From contig NZ_LN811350.1 in NCBI RefSeq assembly GCF_001006805.1, positions 464,239 through 518,732 of the forward strand: a stretch of DNA of 54,494 nt. The letters run 5' to 3'. This DNA comes from Microvirga massiliensis. GTDB taxonomy: Bacteria > Pseudomonadota > Alphaproteobacteria > Rhizobiales > Beijerinckiaceae. The notes under the pieces were generated by a model. The model was not told the origin of the DNA. It worked only from the letters and a program-made list of their open reading frames with translations, and searched no databases. A program made the translations under genes and the position numbers. Below, in pieces: positions 8,349-17,575 of this stretch (position 1 is its first letter; each line of letters opens with the position of its first letter).

Positions 8349-11300
8349 ATGACGAAAACGCGCCTCGGCTTCGTCTTGCTGCCCATCCTCGTGGGGCTCG
8401 TCCTGCTGGCCTGGATCGGGGGCGCCAGCGTGCGGGCGCAGAGCGAAACGACGATTCTCGGCGATCTGATCTCGCGGGCGCTTTCCACACCCACGACTCG
8501 CGTATCGATTGGAGCGGTCGAGGGAGCGCTCTCCTCCGACGCGACGATCCGCAACGTGGCGATCAGCGATCGTGACGGGGTCTGGCTGCGCCTCGACCGC
8601 GCCCGCATCATCTGGCGGCGGACGGCCCTGCTCACGGGGCGCCTCGAGATCAACCGCCTCGAGATCGGCCACCTCGAATATCTCCGGCCCGCCGTCAATA
8701 CCGGCGAGAGCCAGACGGTGTCGGACCAACCCATCTTCCCCGAACTCCCCGTCCGGGTGGAGGTCCAGGCGTTTGCGCTCGAAGATCTCACCCTCGGCGA
8801 GCCCGTCCTCGGAACAGCGGCGCGCTTGAGCGCCAACGGCGCGGCGCGCCTCGGGAAGCCGTCGGAGGGCCTCGACCTGACGCTCAATGCGCGGCGCCTG
8901 GATGCGCCGGGCCGGTTCGACGTGAAGCTCGCCTTCGTCCCGCAGGGCGAGCGGCTCGACCTCGCGGCCGAGTTCGAGGAGCCCGAGGGCGGTCTCGTGG
9001 CCCGTCTCGCCAACCTGCCGGGACTCCCTCCGGTGCGCCTCGACCTCAACGGGAGCGGCGTCCTCGACGATTGGCGGGCCAGCCTGACATTCGTGGCCGG
9101 TCCCGAGATCGGGGCCACGGGCGAGGCGCGCCTTGCACGGCAGGATGCCGTCCGGCGTCTCACGCTCGATCTGAATGCACAGGTCGAGGGCCTGCTCCCC
9201 GGCCCCGCAGCCCCCGTCTTCGCGGGAACGACGGCGCTCCATGGCGCCATGACTTTCGGCGACAACGGCGCCCTTGCGATCGAGTCCTTCGATCTCACCT
9301 CGCGCACTGCGCGCCTCTCGGTCGCCGGGTCGCTCTCGGCCGACAAGATCCTCGACGTCACGGCGCAGATCCGCACGCTTCCTACGGAAGGGCAGGTCAC
9401 GCGGGCCGCAGGCGGCGAGATCGAGAATTTCACCTTCGACGGACGGGCGACCGGGCCGTTGCAGTCGCCGCGGATTACCGGCCGGCTCGCTGCATCCGGT
9501 GTTCACGTGCCCCAAGGCAACCTCCGGGCGCTGTCGGCCGATCTGAGCGTAGAGCCCGAACCCACGGATCAGACCCGGTTCACGGTTCGCGCCGATGCGA
9601 AGGCGGACGGAATCGAGCTGGCGGATGCCGCCCTGCGCCGGGCCATCGGCAGAGAGGCGGAGCTGACGCTCAGGGGCACATTCGGAACGGACGGCGTCGG
9701 CCATGTCGAGGTCCTGCGCCTCGCGAACGGCAATGCCGATATCCGCTACGAGGGGCAACTCGGCGCGAACGCGATCGACGGCACGCTGCAGGCCGAATTG
9801 CGCCGCCTCGATGCCTTCTCGACGCTGGCCGACCGTCGCCTCCGCGGTTCGCTGTCCGCATCCGTGCAACTCGACGGAAACCCTGCTGAAAGAGCGGTGC
9901 GGGCCCGGATCGATGCCCGCGCATCGGGACTGTCGCTCGGACAGGCAGCCCTCGACCGGTTGCTCGGCGGGCGGCTCAGCGCGCGCGGCGTCGCTCGCAC
10001 CCTGTCGGACGGCTATGGCTTCGAAGACCTCCGCATCGAGGGAGCCTTCGTGGACGGACAGATCGATGGGAGCGCGACGCAGACCTCGGCCAACGTGAAT
10101 GCGAGGCTGCGGCTTCCGGACCTCGCGAAAGCCCATCCGGATCTGGCGGGTCGCGCGGATCTGGCGGGTCGCGCGGAGCTGGCTGCGCAGCTTTCCGGCT
10201 CCCTCGCACGGCCGGACCTCACGGCGACGCTGACGACGTCGGAGGCCCGTGCGCTCGGGCGCCCGCTGCGGGATGTACGCGCCGATGCGATCCTGCGCGA
10301 CGTCACCGGGATGCTCAATGGCAACCTGACGCTCTCCGGGGCTATCGGAAGCGAGCCCCTCCGCGGTGCCGTGCAGCTTCGTCGCGGCGCCGATTCTACC
10401 TGGACCCTCGACCCGCTCGATCTCACCGTCGGGTCGGCCGCCATCAGCGGCCGCGCCAATGTCGACGCCGCCAATCTCGTCGAGGGCGTGCTCCGGATCG
10501 CTGCGCCGGATCTCGACGACCTGTCGCCGCTCGTTCTCACGCGACTCGACGGCACGCTCGACGCGACGCTGACACTGTCTCGTCCGAACGGGCGCCAGGA
10601 CGTTCATCTCCAGGCGCGGGGCAATTCGGTGCGGGCTTCCGGCGTCGCGTCGCTGGCGGGCCTCGACATCGACCTGAGGGCAGCCGATATCCTGGGAGCG
10701 CCGGTGATCGATGGACGGGCCATCGTCGATCGCGTGCAGGCAGGGGGCGAGACCTTCGAACAGGTCCGTCTCCTGGCCCAGGGCTCGGCGGCCGCGAGCA
10801 ACCTCTCGCTGCAGGCGAGGGCGCGTGGCTTTTCGCTGGCCGGCGAAGCGACCCTCATTCCGGGCGATCGGATTCGGCTCGAGGTCGCGCGCCTGTCCGC
10901 AGAACGCGGTCGCGAGCGGCTCGCCCTGACACAGCCGGCCGCGTTCGTGTTCGGCGCCGATGCCGTCGAGATCACGAATCTCGTGGTCGCCGCCGGGAGC
11001 GGCCGCATTGCCATCGCGGGACGCGCCGGCTCGCAGAACGACCTCACCATCGATGTACGCGCCGTCCCGCTCTCGGTCGCGAATGTGCTGCGGCCGGATC
11101 TCGGCCTCGTCGGAACACTCGACGCGAATGTTGCGATCCGTGGCGCCCTCGCCGAGCCCGATGGTCGCTACAGCCTGAAGCTCACGCGTTTCACGACGCC
11201 GCAGACCCGCGACGCCGGCCTGCCGCCGATCGGCATCGATGCACAGGGCACCTTGTCCGACGGACGGGCGAGCGTCGATGCCCGCGTCAATGCAGGATCG

Positions 11301-12656
11301 GGGGTGCAGCTGTCGATCGATGGATCGGTGCCCTTGGCGCCCGGAGAGGCGATCACGTTGGCCGTGCGCGGCCGCATCGATGCCGCCCTCGCCAATACGC
11401 TCCTGAGCACCGGCGGGCAGCGGGTGACCGGGCGCATCGATGTCGACGTAAGGGTGAGCGGGTCCGTCGCCGAGCCGCGGGTCGAGGGAGGCGCCACGCT
11501 GAGCGGCGGATCGTTTACGGACTCCCTGCAGGGGGTTCGCCTAACAGCCATCGAGGGTCGCGTCACCGGCCGCGGCGATCGCATCGTCCTCGAGCGCCTG
11601 ACCGCGCGGACGCGGAACGGCGGCACCCTATCGGTGAATGGACAAGTGGAGCCGGATGTGGGGGCAGGATTGCCCGGCTCCCTGCGCATCACGGCCAATC
11701 GGGCCGAGCTCGTCGCAAGCAATATCGTCGAGGCCACGACCAATCTCGATCTCACGCTGGACGGTCCGCTCCTCCGGACTCCGCACATCGCAGGACGGGT
11801 GGAAATCGTTTCCATGAACGTCTCGATCCCGGATTACTTGCCGCAAACGGTTCGGCCATTGCCAGGAACCCGACACATCGATCCTCCGGCCCGGACGAGA
11901 GCGCATCTTGCAGCCTTGCGGAAGCAACAGGCGGCCGGGCGCGCGGGACCAGCCTTCAATGCCGAGCTCGATCTCGTGCTATCGGCACCGAACCGGATCT
12001 TCGTGCGCGGACGCGGAATCGATGCGGAACTCGGCGGCGATCTGAGGCTCACCGGGACATCGCAGGATCCGGTCGCGATCGGAGCTTTCGAGCTTCGCCG
12101 CGGGCGCTTTGTGCTCGTCGGCCAGCGCCTCGATTTCACGCACGGGCGTCTGACGTTCACGGGCGATCTGGCGCCCAGCCTCGACTTCGCCGCAGAGACG
12201 CAGGCCGGCGACGTCACGGCCCGGATCGTGATCTCGGGGACCGCCACGGAGCCCACTTTCGCGCTCACATCCGTGCCTGATCTCCCACAGGATGAGATCC
12301 TATCCCGCATTCTCTTCCAGAAGGCGTCCGGTTCCCTCTCAGGATTTCAGGCTCTCCAGCTCGCTCAGGCCGCGGCACAGCTCGCAGGGGGCGGCGGCTC
12401 CGACATCTTCGAGCAGACCCGCCGCGCTCTCGGGGTGGACAGCCTCGACATCACGACCGGTGCCAAGGGCGGGCCAGCGCTCAGCGCCTCGCGCTATATC
12501 GGGGATCGCGTGAGCGTCGGCGTCACGGCCGGAGCGCGGCCCGAGGATGCGGCTGCCACGGTGACGATCGACGTGACGCGCCGCGTGAAGGTGAAGGGCG
12601 AAATCGGAGCGGAAGGAAACAGCGCCGTCGGCATCGGCGCGGAGTGGGAATACTGA
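8349..12656 (+). CDS. tamB: TamB, inner-membrane anchored translocation/lipid-transfer protein
   Basis: This 1435-residue protein starts with one N-terminal membrane anchor (LGFVLLPILVGLVLLAWIGG), continues as a very long series of beta-rich repeats and ends with the DUF490/TamB C-terminal domain (LPQDEILSRILFQKASGSLSGFQALQLAQAAAQLAGGG ... VGIGAEWEY), split here only by my ellipsis. TamB spans the periplasm, binds TamA, and is implicated in outer-membrane protein assembly and phospholipid transport. It is co-directional with tamA, so an operon is likely. ATG 8349 starts the membrane anchor; the frame is open further upstream, but that part overlaps tamA. A short tandem duplication is found at 10140-10175. 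Confidence 0.93.
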   Translation: MTKTRLGFVLLPILVGLVLLAWIGGASVRAQSETTILGDLISRALSTPTTRVSIGAVEGALSSDATIRNVAISDRDGVWLRLDRARIIWRRTALLTGRLEINRLEIGHLEYLRPAVNTGESQTVSDQPIFPELPVRVEVQAFALEDLTLGEPVLGTAARLSANGAARLGKPSEGLDLTLNARRLDAPGRFDVKLAFVPQGERLDLAAEFEEPEGGLVARLANLPGLPPVRLDLNGSGVLDDWRASLTFVAGPEIGATGEARLARQDAVRRLTLDLNAQVEGLLPGPAAPVFAGTTALHGAMTFGDNGALAIESFDLTSRTARLSVAGSLSADKILDVTAQIRTLPTEGQVTRAAGGEIENFTFDGRATGPLQSPRITGRLAASGVHVPQGNLRALSADLSVEPEPTDQTRFTVRADAKADGIELADAALRRAIGREAELTLRGTFGTDGVGHVEVLRLANGNADIRYEGQLGANAIDGTLQAELRRLDAFSTLADRRLRGSLSASVQLDGNPAERAVRARIDARASGLSLGQAALDRLLGGRLSARGVARTLSDGYGFEDLRIEGAFVDGQIDGSATQTSANVNARLRLPDLAKAHPDLAGRADLAGRAELAAQLSGSLARPDLTATLTTSEARALGRPLRDVRADAILRDVTGMLNGNLTLSGAIGSEPLRGAVQLRRGADSTWTLDPLDLTVGSAAISGRANVDAANLVEGVLRIAAPDLDDLSPLVLTRLDGTLDATLTLSRPNGRQDVHLQARGNSVRASGVASLAGLDIDLRAADILGAPVIDGRAIVDRVQAGGETFEQVRLLAQGSAAASNLSLQARARGFSLAGEATLIPGDRIRLEVARLSAERGRERLALTQPAAFVFGADAVEITNLVVAAGSGRIAIAGRAGSQNDLTIDVRAVPLSVANVLRPDLGLVGTLDANVAIRGALAEPDGRYSLKLTRFTTPQTRDAGLPPIGIDAQGTLSDGRASVDARVNAGSGVQLSIDGSVPLAPGEAITLAVRGRIDAALANTLLSTGGQRVTGRIDVDVRVSGSVAEPRVEGGATLSGGSFTDSLQGVRLTAIEGRVTGRGDRIVLERLTARTRNGGTLSVNGQVEPDVGAGLPGSLRITANRAELVASNIVEATTNLDLTLDGPLLRTPHIAGRVEIVSMNVSIPDYLPQTVRPLPGTRHIDPPARTRAHLAALRKQQAAGRAGPAFNAELDLVLSAPNRIFVRGRGIDAELGGDLRLTGTSQDPVAIGAFELRRGRFVLVGQRLDFTHGRLTFTGDLAPSLDFAAETQAGDVTARIVISGTATEPTFALTSVPDLPQDEILSRILFQKASGSLSGFQALQLAQAAAQLAGGGGSDIFEQTRRALGVDSLDITTGAKGGPALSASRYIGDRVSVGVTAGARPEDAAATVTIDVTRRVKVKGEIGAEGNSAVGIGAEWEY
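10140..10175 (+). repeat. 18-bp tandem duplication inside tamB
   Basis: GATCTGGCGGGTCGCGCG occurs twice back to back, followed by a partial third copy. It encodes the repeated peptide DLAGRADLAGRAEL. The length is a multiple of three, so the frame is kept. Confidence 0.85.
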
Positions 12657-12722
12657 CGGCCTGTCATGGCATGATCCTCGCTGCTCCAGAGGAGGTTCGG
12701 CACGGGCGCTGAGCAGACGAAT

Positions 12723-12748
12723 CGGCGCGAGCTGCGTTTCTCGCGCCG
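12723..12748 (+). terminator. Stem-loop after tamB
   Basis: CGGCGCGAG pairs with CTCGCGCCG around an eight-base loop containing TTT, about 65 bases after the tamB stop codon. There is no T-run, so terminator function is uncertain. Confidence 0.4.
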
Positions 12749-12811
12749 GGTTCCATGGCTTGCCGCAGATGGGCGGCGTTCCAGTTCCATGGGCATCCCC
12801 GGGAGATCCTG

Positions 12812-13597
12812 ATGAAGCATCTGATCCGGACTCTGTCAGCCTTGTGCCTGCTCTTCTCCACGGCTGCCCTGGCACAGGAAGGCGAGGTCGACATCGCGCT
12901 CGTCCTGGCGGTCGACGTCTCGAACTCCATGGATCGCGAGGAGCAGGAATTGCAGCGCCAGGGCTTCGTCGAGGCCTTCCGCTCGACACTCGTCCACGAT
13001 GCCGTGCGGGACGGAATGCTGGGCCGGATCGCCGTGGCCTATGTCGAGTGGGCCGGCGAGGGGGAGCAGAGGCTCGTCGTGCCCTGGACGGTGATCGATG
13101 GGGCCGAGACGGCAATCCGCTTCGCGGACCGCCTCCAGAGCGCCCCGATCTCACGGGCCCGTCGGACTTCGATCTCCGGCGCCATCGACTTCGGAGTGCG
13201 CCTTCTCGGCCAGAGCAACGTCGAAGCGCTCCGAGAGGTCATCGACATCTCGGGCGACGGCGCCAACAACCGCGGCCGCCCGGTAACGGAAGCGCGGGAC
13301 GAGGCTGTTGCGAAGGGAATCACCGTAAACGGGCTGCCGATCATGCTGAAGAAGCCGCGTAGCTATTGGGATATCGAGGATCTCGATTTCTATTACCGGG
13401 ATTGCGTAATCGGCGGGCAGGGCGCCTTCATGGTCCCCGTGCGCGAGCGGCACCAGTTCGCGGAGGCGATCAGGACGAAGATCGTCCGGGAGATCGCCGG
13501 CCCGGTAGAGGTGCCGCTCATCCAGCCGGCCCAGGCCGAGCCGCGGGTGAACTGCCTCGCCGCACAGAGCCCCCGCCTGGATCAGTGGCGTAATTGA
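12812..13597 (+). CDS. Secreted DUF1194 / von Willebrand A-like protein
   Basis: The 261-residue protein has an N-terminal signal peptide (hydrophobic ALCLLFSTAALAQ) followed by a VWA-like DUF1194 domain. The segment LVLAVDVSNSMDREEQELQRQG carries the MIDAS metal-binding pattern DxSxS, and VIDISGDGANNRGRP supplies a further conserved acidic site. VWA domains mediate metal-dependent protein binding; here it would act in the periplasm or outside the cell. I chose ATG 12812 because GGGAGA lies just upstream and the signal peptide starts there. The partner is unknown. It follows tamB by about 155 bases with a hairpin between. Confidence 0.85.
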   Translation: MKHLIRTLSALCLLFSTAALAQEGEVDIALVLAVDVSNSMDREEQELQRQGFVEAFRSTLVHDAVRDGMLGRIAVAYVEWAGEGEQRLVVPWTVIDGAETAIRFADRLQSAPISRARRTSISGAIDFGVRLLGQSNVEALREVIDISGDGANNRGRPVTEARDEAVAKGITVNGLPIMLKKPRSYWDIEDLDFYYRDCVIGGQGAFMVPVRERHQFAEAIRTKIVREIAGPVEVPLIQPAQAEPRVNCLAAQSPRLDQWRN

Positions 13598-13899
13598 AGG
13601 CTGCAACGCTCACGGTTCGGCAGAGCATGGTCCGGATGAGTGAAAGCCGGTTTTCTGGCCTCGCTCGAACAGGGCTCTAGACCGTGGCGTTCGAATCCAA
13701 GAGGTCCGTCACGGATCCTCGGCAGCGAAGCCTCCGCCGGGCCTGCAAGGGAAAGATGTCCTGGTCACTGGGCATCTCGCGGCGCGAACCAGACACTCCT
13801 TCGCGCATTGTCCTGTGCAAGGCCCTTGGCTCAATGGGGCTTAGCGGTGCCGAGTAGCGTATATACGAGATAATCTGCCCTATCTTCTCGCCATAGCCC
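13598..13899. other. Intergenic region upstream of the KaiC-like gene
   Basis: About 300 bases with no convincing gene. The last 50 bases are AT-richer (TATATACGAGATAAT) and are the likely promoter region of the KaiC-like gene. Confidence 0.4.
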
Positions 13900-15411
13900 A
13901 TGAATTTCTCCCAGCACTCGGACGCGGTTCCTGTGACCACGGGCGTGCCTGGCCTCGACGTCATCCTTGCGGGTGGGTTCTCGGCCAATCGCGCCCATCT
14001 GATCGAGGGACGGCCTGGCTCGGGCAAGACAACGCTTGGGCTCCAGTTCCTGCTCGATGGTGCGGCACGGGGAGAGACCTGCCTCTACATTACTCTCTCG
14101 GAGAGCCAGCGCGAACTGGCCGCAGTGGCATCCCGGCACGGCTGGTCGCTGGAAGGGATCGAGATCTACGAGCTCGTTCCGCCTGAACTGAGCCTTGATC
14201 CCAATCAGCAGCAAAGTCTCCTCTACACCTCCGATCTGGAACTCGGCGAAACGGTCCAGATGGCATTGGCCGAGGTCGGGAGGGTTCGACCCTCGCGAGT
14301 CGTATTCGACTCGCTGTCGGAGATCCGCCTGCTCTCGCAGGGATCACTGCGATACCGGCGACAGGTCCTTGCACTCAAGAGCTTCTTTCTCCTGAACAAT
14401 ATCACGACGCTCATGCTCGACGACCTGACCAGCGAGCAGGACGATCTCAATCTTCACAGCATCAGCCACGCCGTGGTCCGGCTCGAGCAGCTCGCGCCGA
14501 TCTACGGGCGGGAGCGGCGGCGGCTACGGGTCATCAAGATGCGCGGAACGGCCTTCCGGGGCGGGTTTCATGATTTTGTCATTGAGCGCGGAGGCCTGCG
14601 CATTTTTCCGCGCATGATCGCTGCCGAGCATCACCGTGACTTCGCCGACGAACCGAGCAGGAGCGGCGTCGAGGCACTCGACAACCTGCTCGGCGGCGGT
14701 CTGGACCGAGGCACGGGCACACTGGTGATCGGCCCATCCGGCTCCGGCAAATCCTCGATCGCGCTGGCCTTCGCGCATGCAGCGCTCTGCCGTGGCGAGC
14801 GGGTGCTGATCGTCAGCTTCGATGAAACGGCCGCGATCCTCTTCAAGCGCGCGGCAGGCATGGGCATGGATCTGCAACCCTTTGTGCAGAGAAATCTCTT
14901 GCAGGTCGAGCAGATCGATCCGGCGGATCTCTCACCCGGCGAACTCTCCGAAAGGGTCCGCAACTCCGTCGAGCAGGACGATGCGCGCGTTGTCGTTATC
15001 GACAGCCTGACGGGATACCTGAGCGCGATGCCGGAGGAACAATTTCTGCTCCTCCAGATGCACGAAATCCTGACGTACCTCAATCAGCAAGGGGTCGTGA
15101 CGATCCTGATCCTCGCTCAAAGTGGCCTTGTGGGCAGCATGGCGTCCCCGATCGACATGACCTACCTCAGCGATACCGTCCTGCTCCTCCGCTTCTTCGA
15201 AGCACGCGGTAGAATCCGGCGTGCAGTGTCGGTTCTCAAGAAGCGGACGGGCCGCCACGAAGAGACGATCCGCGAATTCCGGATCGATGATCGGGGTATT
15301 CGCGTTGGTGCACCGCTGGAAGAGTTCAGAGGCGTTTTGACCGGCGTTCCCTCCTTCGAGGGGAGAAGCGTTTCTCTGCTTGGAGACCGTGCGAGTGAAG
15401 CCGGAGAGTGA
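13900..15411 (+). CDS. KaiC-like double-domain RecA-family ATPase
   Basis: The 503-residue protein consists of two tandem KaiC domains. Walker A motifs are GRPGSGKTT (37-45) and GPSGSGKSS (278-286). Each is followed by the KaiC pattern of a strand and an acidic residue (YITLSESQ near 63, IVSFDETA near 304) and a Walker B strand ending in DSL (RVVFDSLSEI near 133, VVVIDSLTGY near 365). Aligned by eye to the cyanobacterial phosphorylation loop, the residues at the three phosphosite positions appear to be Ser416, Thr421 and Tyr422. No kaiA or kaiB lies nearby, so a signalling rather than clock role is likely. The next gene, an HWE kinase, overlaps its 3' end. No strong ribosome binding site precedes ATG 13900. 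Confidence 0.9.
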   Translation: MNFSQHSDAVPVTTGVPGLDVILAGGFSANRAHLIEGRPGSGKTTLGLQFLLDGAARGETCLYITLSESQRELAAVASRHGWSLEGIEIYELVPPELSLDPNQQQSLLYTSDLELGETVQMALAEVGRVRPSRVVFDSLSEIRLLSQGSLRYRRQVLALKSFFLLNNITTLMLDDLTSEQDDLNLHSISHAVVRLEQLAPIYGRERRRLRVIKMRGTAFRGGFHDFVIERGGLRIFPRMIAAEHHRDFADEPSRSGVEALDNLLGGGLDRGTGTLVIGPSGSGKSSIALAFAHAALCRGERVLIVSFDETAAILFKRAAGMGMDLQPFVQRNLLQVEQIDPADLSPGELSERVRNSVEQDDARVVVIDSLTGYLSAMPEEQFLLLQMHEILTYLNQQGVVTILILAQSGLVGSMASPIDMTYLSDTVLLLRFFEARGRIRRAVSVLKKRTGRHEETIREFRIDDRGIRVGAPLEEFRGVLTGVPSFEGRSVSLLGDRASEAGE

Positions 15412-16441
15412 TGCGTCCCTGGTTCTGATCTTTGCTCCGGCTGGTCGGGATGCATCCATCGCAGCCTCGATCATCACCGAGATCGGCTTCCCGTCCCGGA
15501 TCTGCACCGATCTTCCCGGCCTCCTGGCCGAAATCGGTGTGGCAGCATGCGCCATCGTGACCGAGGAGGCCCTCCTCAGCGCCGACAGGCGGCCTTTGGC
15601 GGATTGGATCGCCCGGCAGCCACCCTGGTCGGATTTTCCGTTCATCCTGCTCACGCACCGCGGCCAGAGCCCGAGCGCGCATCTCTCCGAGATACTCGGG
15701 AACGTCACCGTGCTGGAACGCCCCTTCCATCCGGCCACTCTCGCGAACGCCGTGCGCTCGGCCATTCGGGCGCGGGCGCGCCAGAGGCAGGCAGCGGCGT
15801 TTCTCGAGGAGCGCCAGCAGACAGAGGAACGGCAGGCACTCCTCATCCGTGAACTGCACCACCGGGTGAAGAATACTCTGGCGACCGTGCAGGCGCTCCT
15901 CGGCGCCACGGCCCGCTCCGCCCATACGGTCGACGAGTTCTACCGGTCCTTCTCGGATCGCGTGGTTTCTCTGGCCAAGACCCATAATCTGCTGACCGAG
16001 GATTACTGGCAAACGGCTTCACTTCAGGAGATCCTCAGGAACGAGCTCGGCCCTTATGACGATGGCTCCGGGCAGCGTATCGTCCTGCGTGGCCCGCCCG
16101 TTGATCTCGCAGCGGACCTTGCCGTCCCGACGGGAATGGCGCTGCACGAACTGACGACGAATGCCGCCAAGCACGGATCGCTTTCAATCCCGGAAGGGCG
16201 CCTCGAGGTGATCTGGGACATCCGACGACCCGCCCATCGCTTTCATCTGCATCTCGAGTGGATCGAGCGAAACGGGCCGCTCGTCGAACCACCGGCGCAT
16301 ACGGGCTTCGGCTCGACCCTGCTTCAGAGGGTGCTGACCACCCAGTGCAACGCCGAGATCGGCTTCGATTTCGATCCCGGCGGATTCCGCTTCGTCATGA
16401 ATGCTCCGCTCATCCAGAACAGGCTCGTGCCGCAATACTGA
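15395..16441 (+). CDS. HWE/HisKA_2 sensor histidine kinase with N-terminal degenerate receiver domain
   Basis: The roughly 348-residue protein starts with a receiver-like fold (to about residue 125), then a coiled-coil linker and an HWE-type kinase core. The phospho-acceptor block RELHHRVKNTLATVQALL (His156) is clear, and the ATPase domain has HELTTNAAKHGSL as its N box and GFGSTLLQRVL further on. The receiver seems degenerate: the strand that should end in the phospho-acceptor Asp reads CAIVTEEAL, and the conserved Lys-Pro is Arg-Pro (VLERPFHP). GTG 15395 has GGAG nine bases upstream; TTG 15380 or GTG 15389 are alternatives. The gene overlaps the end of the KaiC-like gene, so the two products are probably made together. 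Confidence 0.87.
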   Translation: MKPESDASLVLIFAPAGRDASIAASIITEIGFPSRICTDLPGLLAEIGVAACAIVTEEALLSADRRPLADWIARQPPWSDFPFILLTHRGQSPSAHLSEILGNVTVLERPFHPATLANAVRSAIRARARQRQAAAFLEERQQTEERQALLIRELHHRVKNTLATVQALLGATARSAHTVDEFYRSFSDRVVSLAKTHNLLTEDYWQTASLQEILRNELGPYDDGSGQRIVLRGPPVDLAADLAVPTGMALHELTTNAAKHGSLSIPEGRLEVIWDIRRPAHRFHLHLEWIERNGPLVEPPAHTGFGSTLLQRVLTTQCNAEIGFDFDPGGFRFVMNAPLIQNRLVPQY

Positions 16442-16526
16442 GCGACAGGCGGCGCCTTTTGGCGATGGCGGAGGCAATTCCCGCACGCCCGCAGGCGAGG
16501 TGCTCTCACACGCCGGCGGTGGCGCG

Positions 16527-17147
16527 CTATCCGCTCTTCAATCCGACTGCTGCGACGCCTGCGCCGATGAGGAGTGATCCCCCAGCCCGGTTGACGAGGC
16601 GCATTGCCTGCGGGCGCTGGACGAATCTGCGGGCCCGTGTCGCGACGAAGGCGTAGCCGAGCACGTTCGCAAAGGCGAGGGCGAGGAAGGTCGACTCGAC
16701 CAGCAGCATCTGCGTCCAGAAATCCGCGCGCGGATCGAGGAACTGCGGAAGAAAGGCGACGAAGAAGGTGATGCTCTTCGGGTTGAGCGCCGTCACGATC
16801 CAGGCATGACCCAGCATCTTCAGGGCTGAGGCCGCATTCGTGCGCGGTGTCGCATCGAGCGTTCCTCCCGCATTCCAGAGCTTGATCCCGAGCCAGACGA
16901 GATAGGCGGCGCCCGCCCATTTCAGCACGGTGAAGACCGTAGCAGAGGTTGCGAGGAGCACGCCTACACCGAGCATCGAGAGCGTTATGGCGGTGAAATC
17001 GCCGAGCGCCACGCCGACGGCCATCGGCAGAGCCGCACGCCAGCCCTGGCCGAGAGCATACGAGACGACGAGCAGGATCGTCGGGCCGGGGATGACGAGA
17101 AGGGCTGCCGAGGCGGCCGTGAAGGCGAGCCAGGCTTCGATGGTCAT
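16527..17147 (-). CDS. LysE family translocator
   Basis: The 206-residue product is a second LysE/RhtB-type exporter, with FTAASAALLVIPGPTILLVVSYALGQG at the start, AAYLVWLGIKLWN near residue 70 and ALNPKSITFFVAFLPQFLDPRADF near residue 120. About six hydrophobic segments are present, and it would export an amino acid or derivative across the inner membrane. ATG 17147 has GGAAG eight bases upstream; an upstream in-frame start at 17186 would add 13 polar residues. It converges with the HWE kinase gene. It is only moderately similar to the exporter at 4368, so this is not a recent duplication. Confidence 0.88.
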   Translation of the reverse strand: MTIEAWLAFTAASAALLVIPGPTILLVVSYALGQGWRAALPMAVGVALGDFTAITLSMLGVGVLLATSATVFTVLKWAGAAYLVWLGIKLWNAGGTLDATPRTNAASALKMLGHAWIVTALNPKSITFFVAFLPQFLDPRADFWTQMLLVESTFLALAFANVLGYAFVATRARRFVQRPQAMRLVNRAGGSLLIGAGVAAVGLKSG

Positions 17148-17236
17148 GGCGGAGGCTTCCCGATAACGCTCCGGCGACAAAGCCATATCGCATTATTTCT
17201 GGCAAGATTGCACTTCGCCTGCCGTATCCTCGCCGC

Positions 17237-17467
17237 TCACGCGAGCCGCCACCACGCGCGCAGACGATCCTGTGCGATCATGCGGCGGACCTGCTCTGGG
17301 TCGAGCCCGACGTCGCGGAGGAGGTACGGTTCGAGGTCTTCCACGCTGCGAAGAAACTGTCGATGTAAGCGCGCTTTCGCGAGGTGCGCAGAGAAACGCT
17401 GCCATGCGGCGAGATCCCGAAGACGATCGAGCGCCGGAAGGAATCGGTCGGTGTCGAGGGCTGTCAT
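17237..17467 (-). CDS. Small DUF1127-like protein
   Basis: This 76-residue protein ends with the DUF1127-like pattern LEPYLLRDVGLDPEQVRRMIAQDRLRAWWR, in which a conserved LLRDxGL helix turn is followed by basic residues. Such small arginine-rich proteins are common in alphaproteobacteria, where some bind RNA or affect phosphate and carbon metabolism. The start ATG 17467 is preceded by GGGAGA about eight bases upstream. The gene stands between a LysE gene and an ArsR-type gene on the same strand. Confidence 0.75.
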   Translation of the reverse strand: MTALDTDRFLPALDRLRDLAAWQRFSAHLAKARLHRQFLRSVEDLEPYLLRDVGLDPEQVRRMIAQDRLRAWWRLA

Positions 17468-17575
17468 CGCGGAATTCTCCCAAGGCGAGTCGTCTCGCTG
17501 CGTGAAGCGAGTGCCCGCAGGGGTCGGAGAGAGGAAGAGTTGGCGTTGGATGGCCGGGCGAGGCTGGCGCGTGCC

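Noticed and set aside
6224..9433. Very long minus-strand open frame (over 1000 codons) opposite tamA and tamB
   Set aside because: It runs antisense to two clear genes, is extremely Arg/Pro/Gly rich and matches the pattern of GC-rich shadow frames.
8241..10607. Minus-strand 788-codon frame opposite tamB
   Set aside because: Shadow frame; no family motifs and no ribosome binding site.
13681..13720. GTTCGAATCC near 13690 as a tRNA T arm
   Set aside because: No acceptor stem, CCA end or anticodon arm can be folded around it.
4368..17147. The two LysE exporters as a recent duplication
   Set aside because: They share only family-level motifs and differ at most positions.
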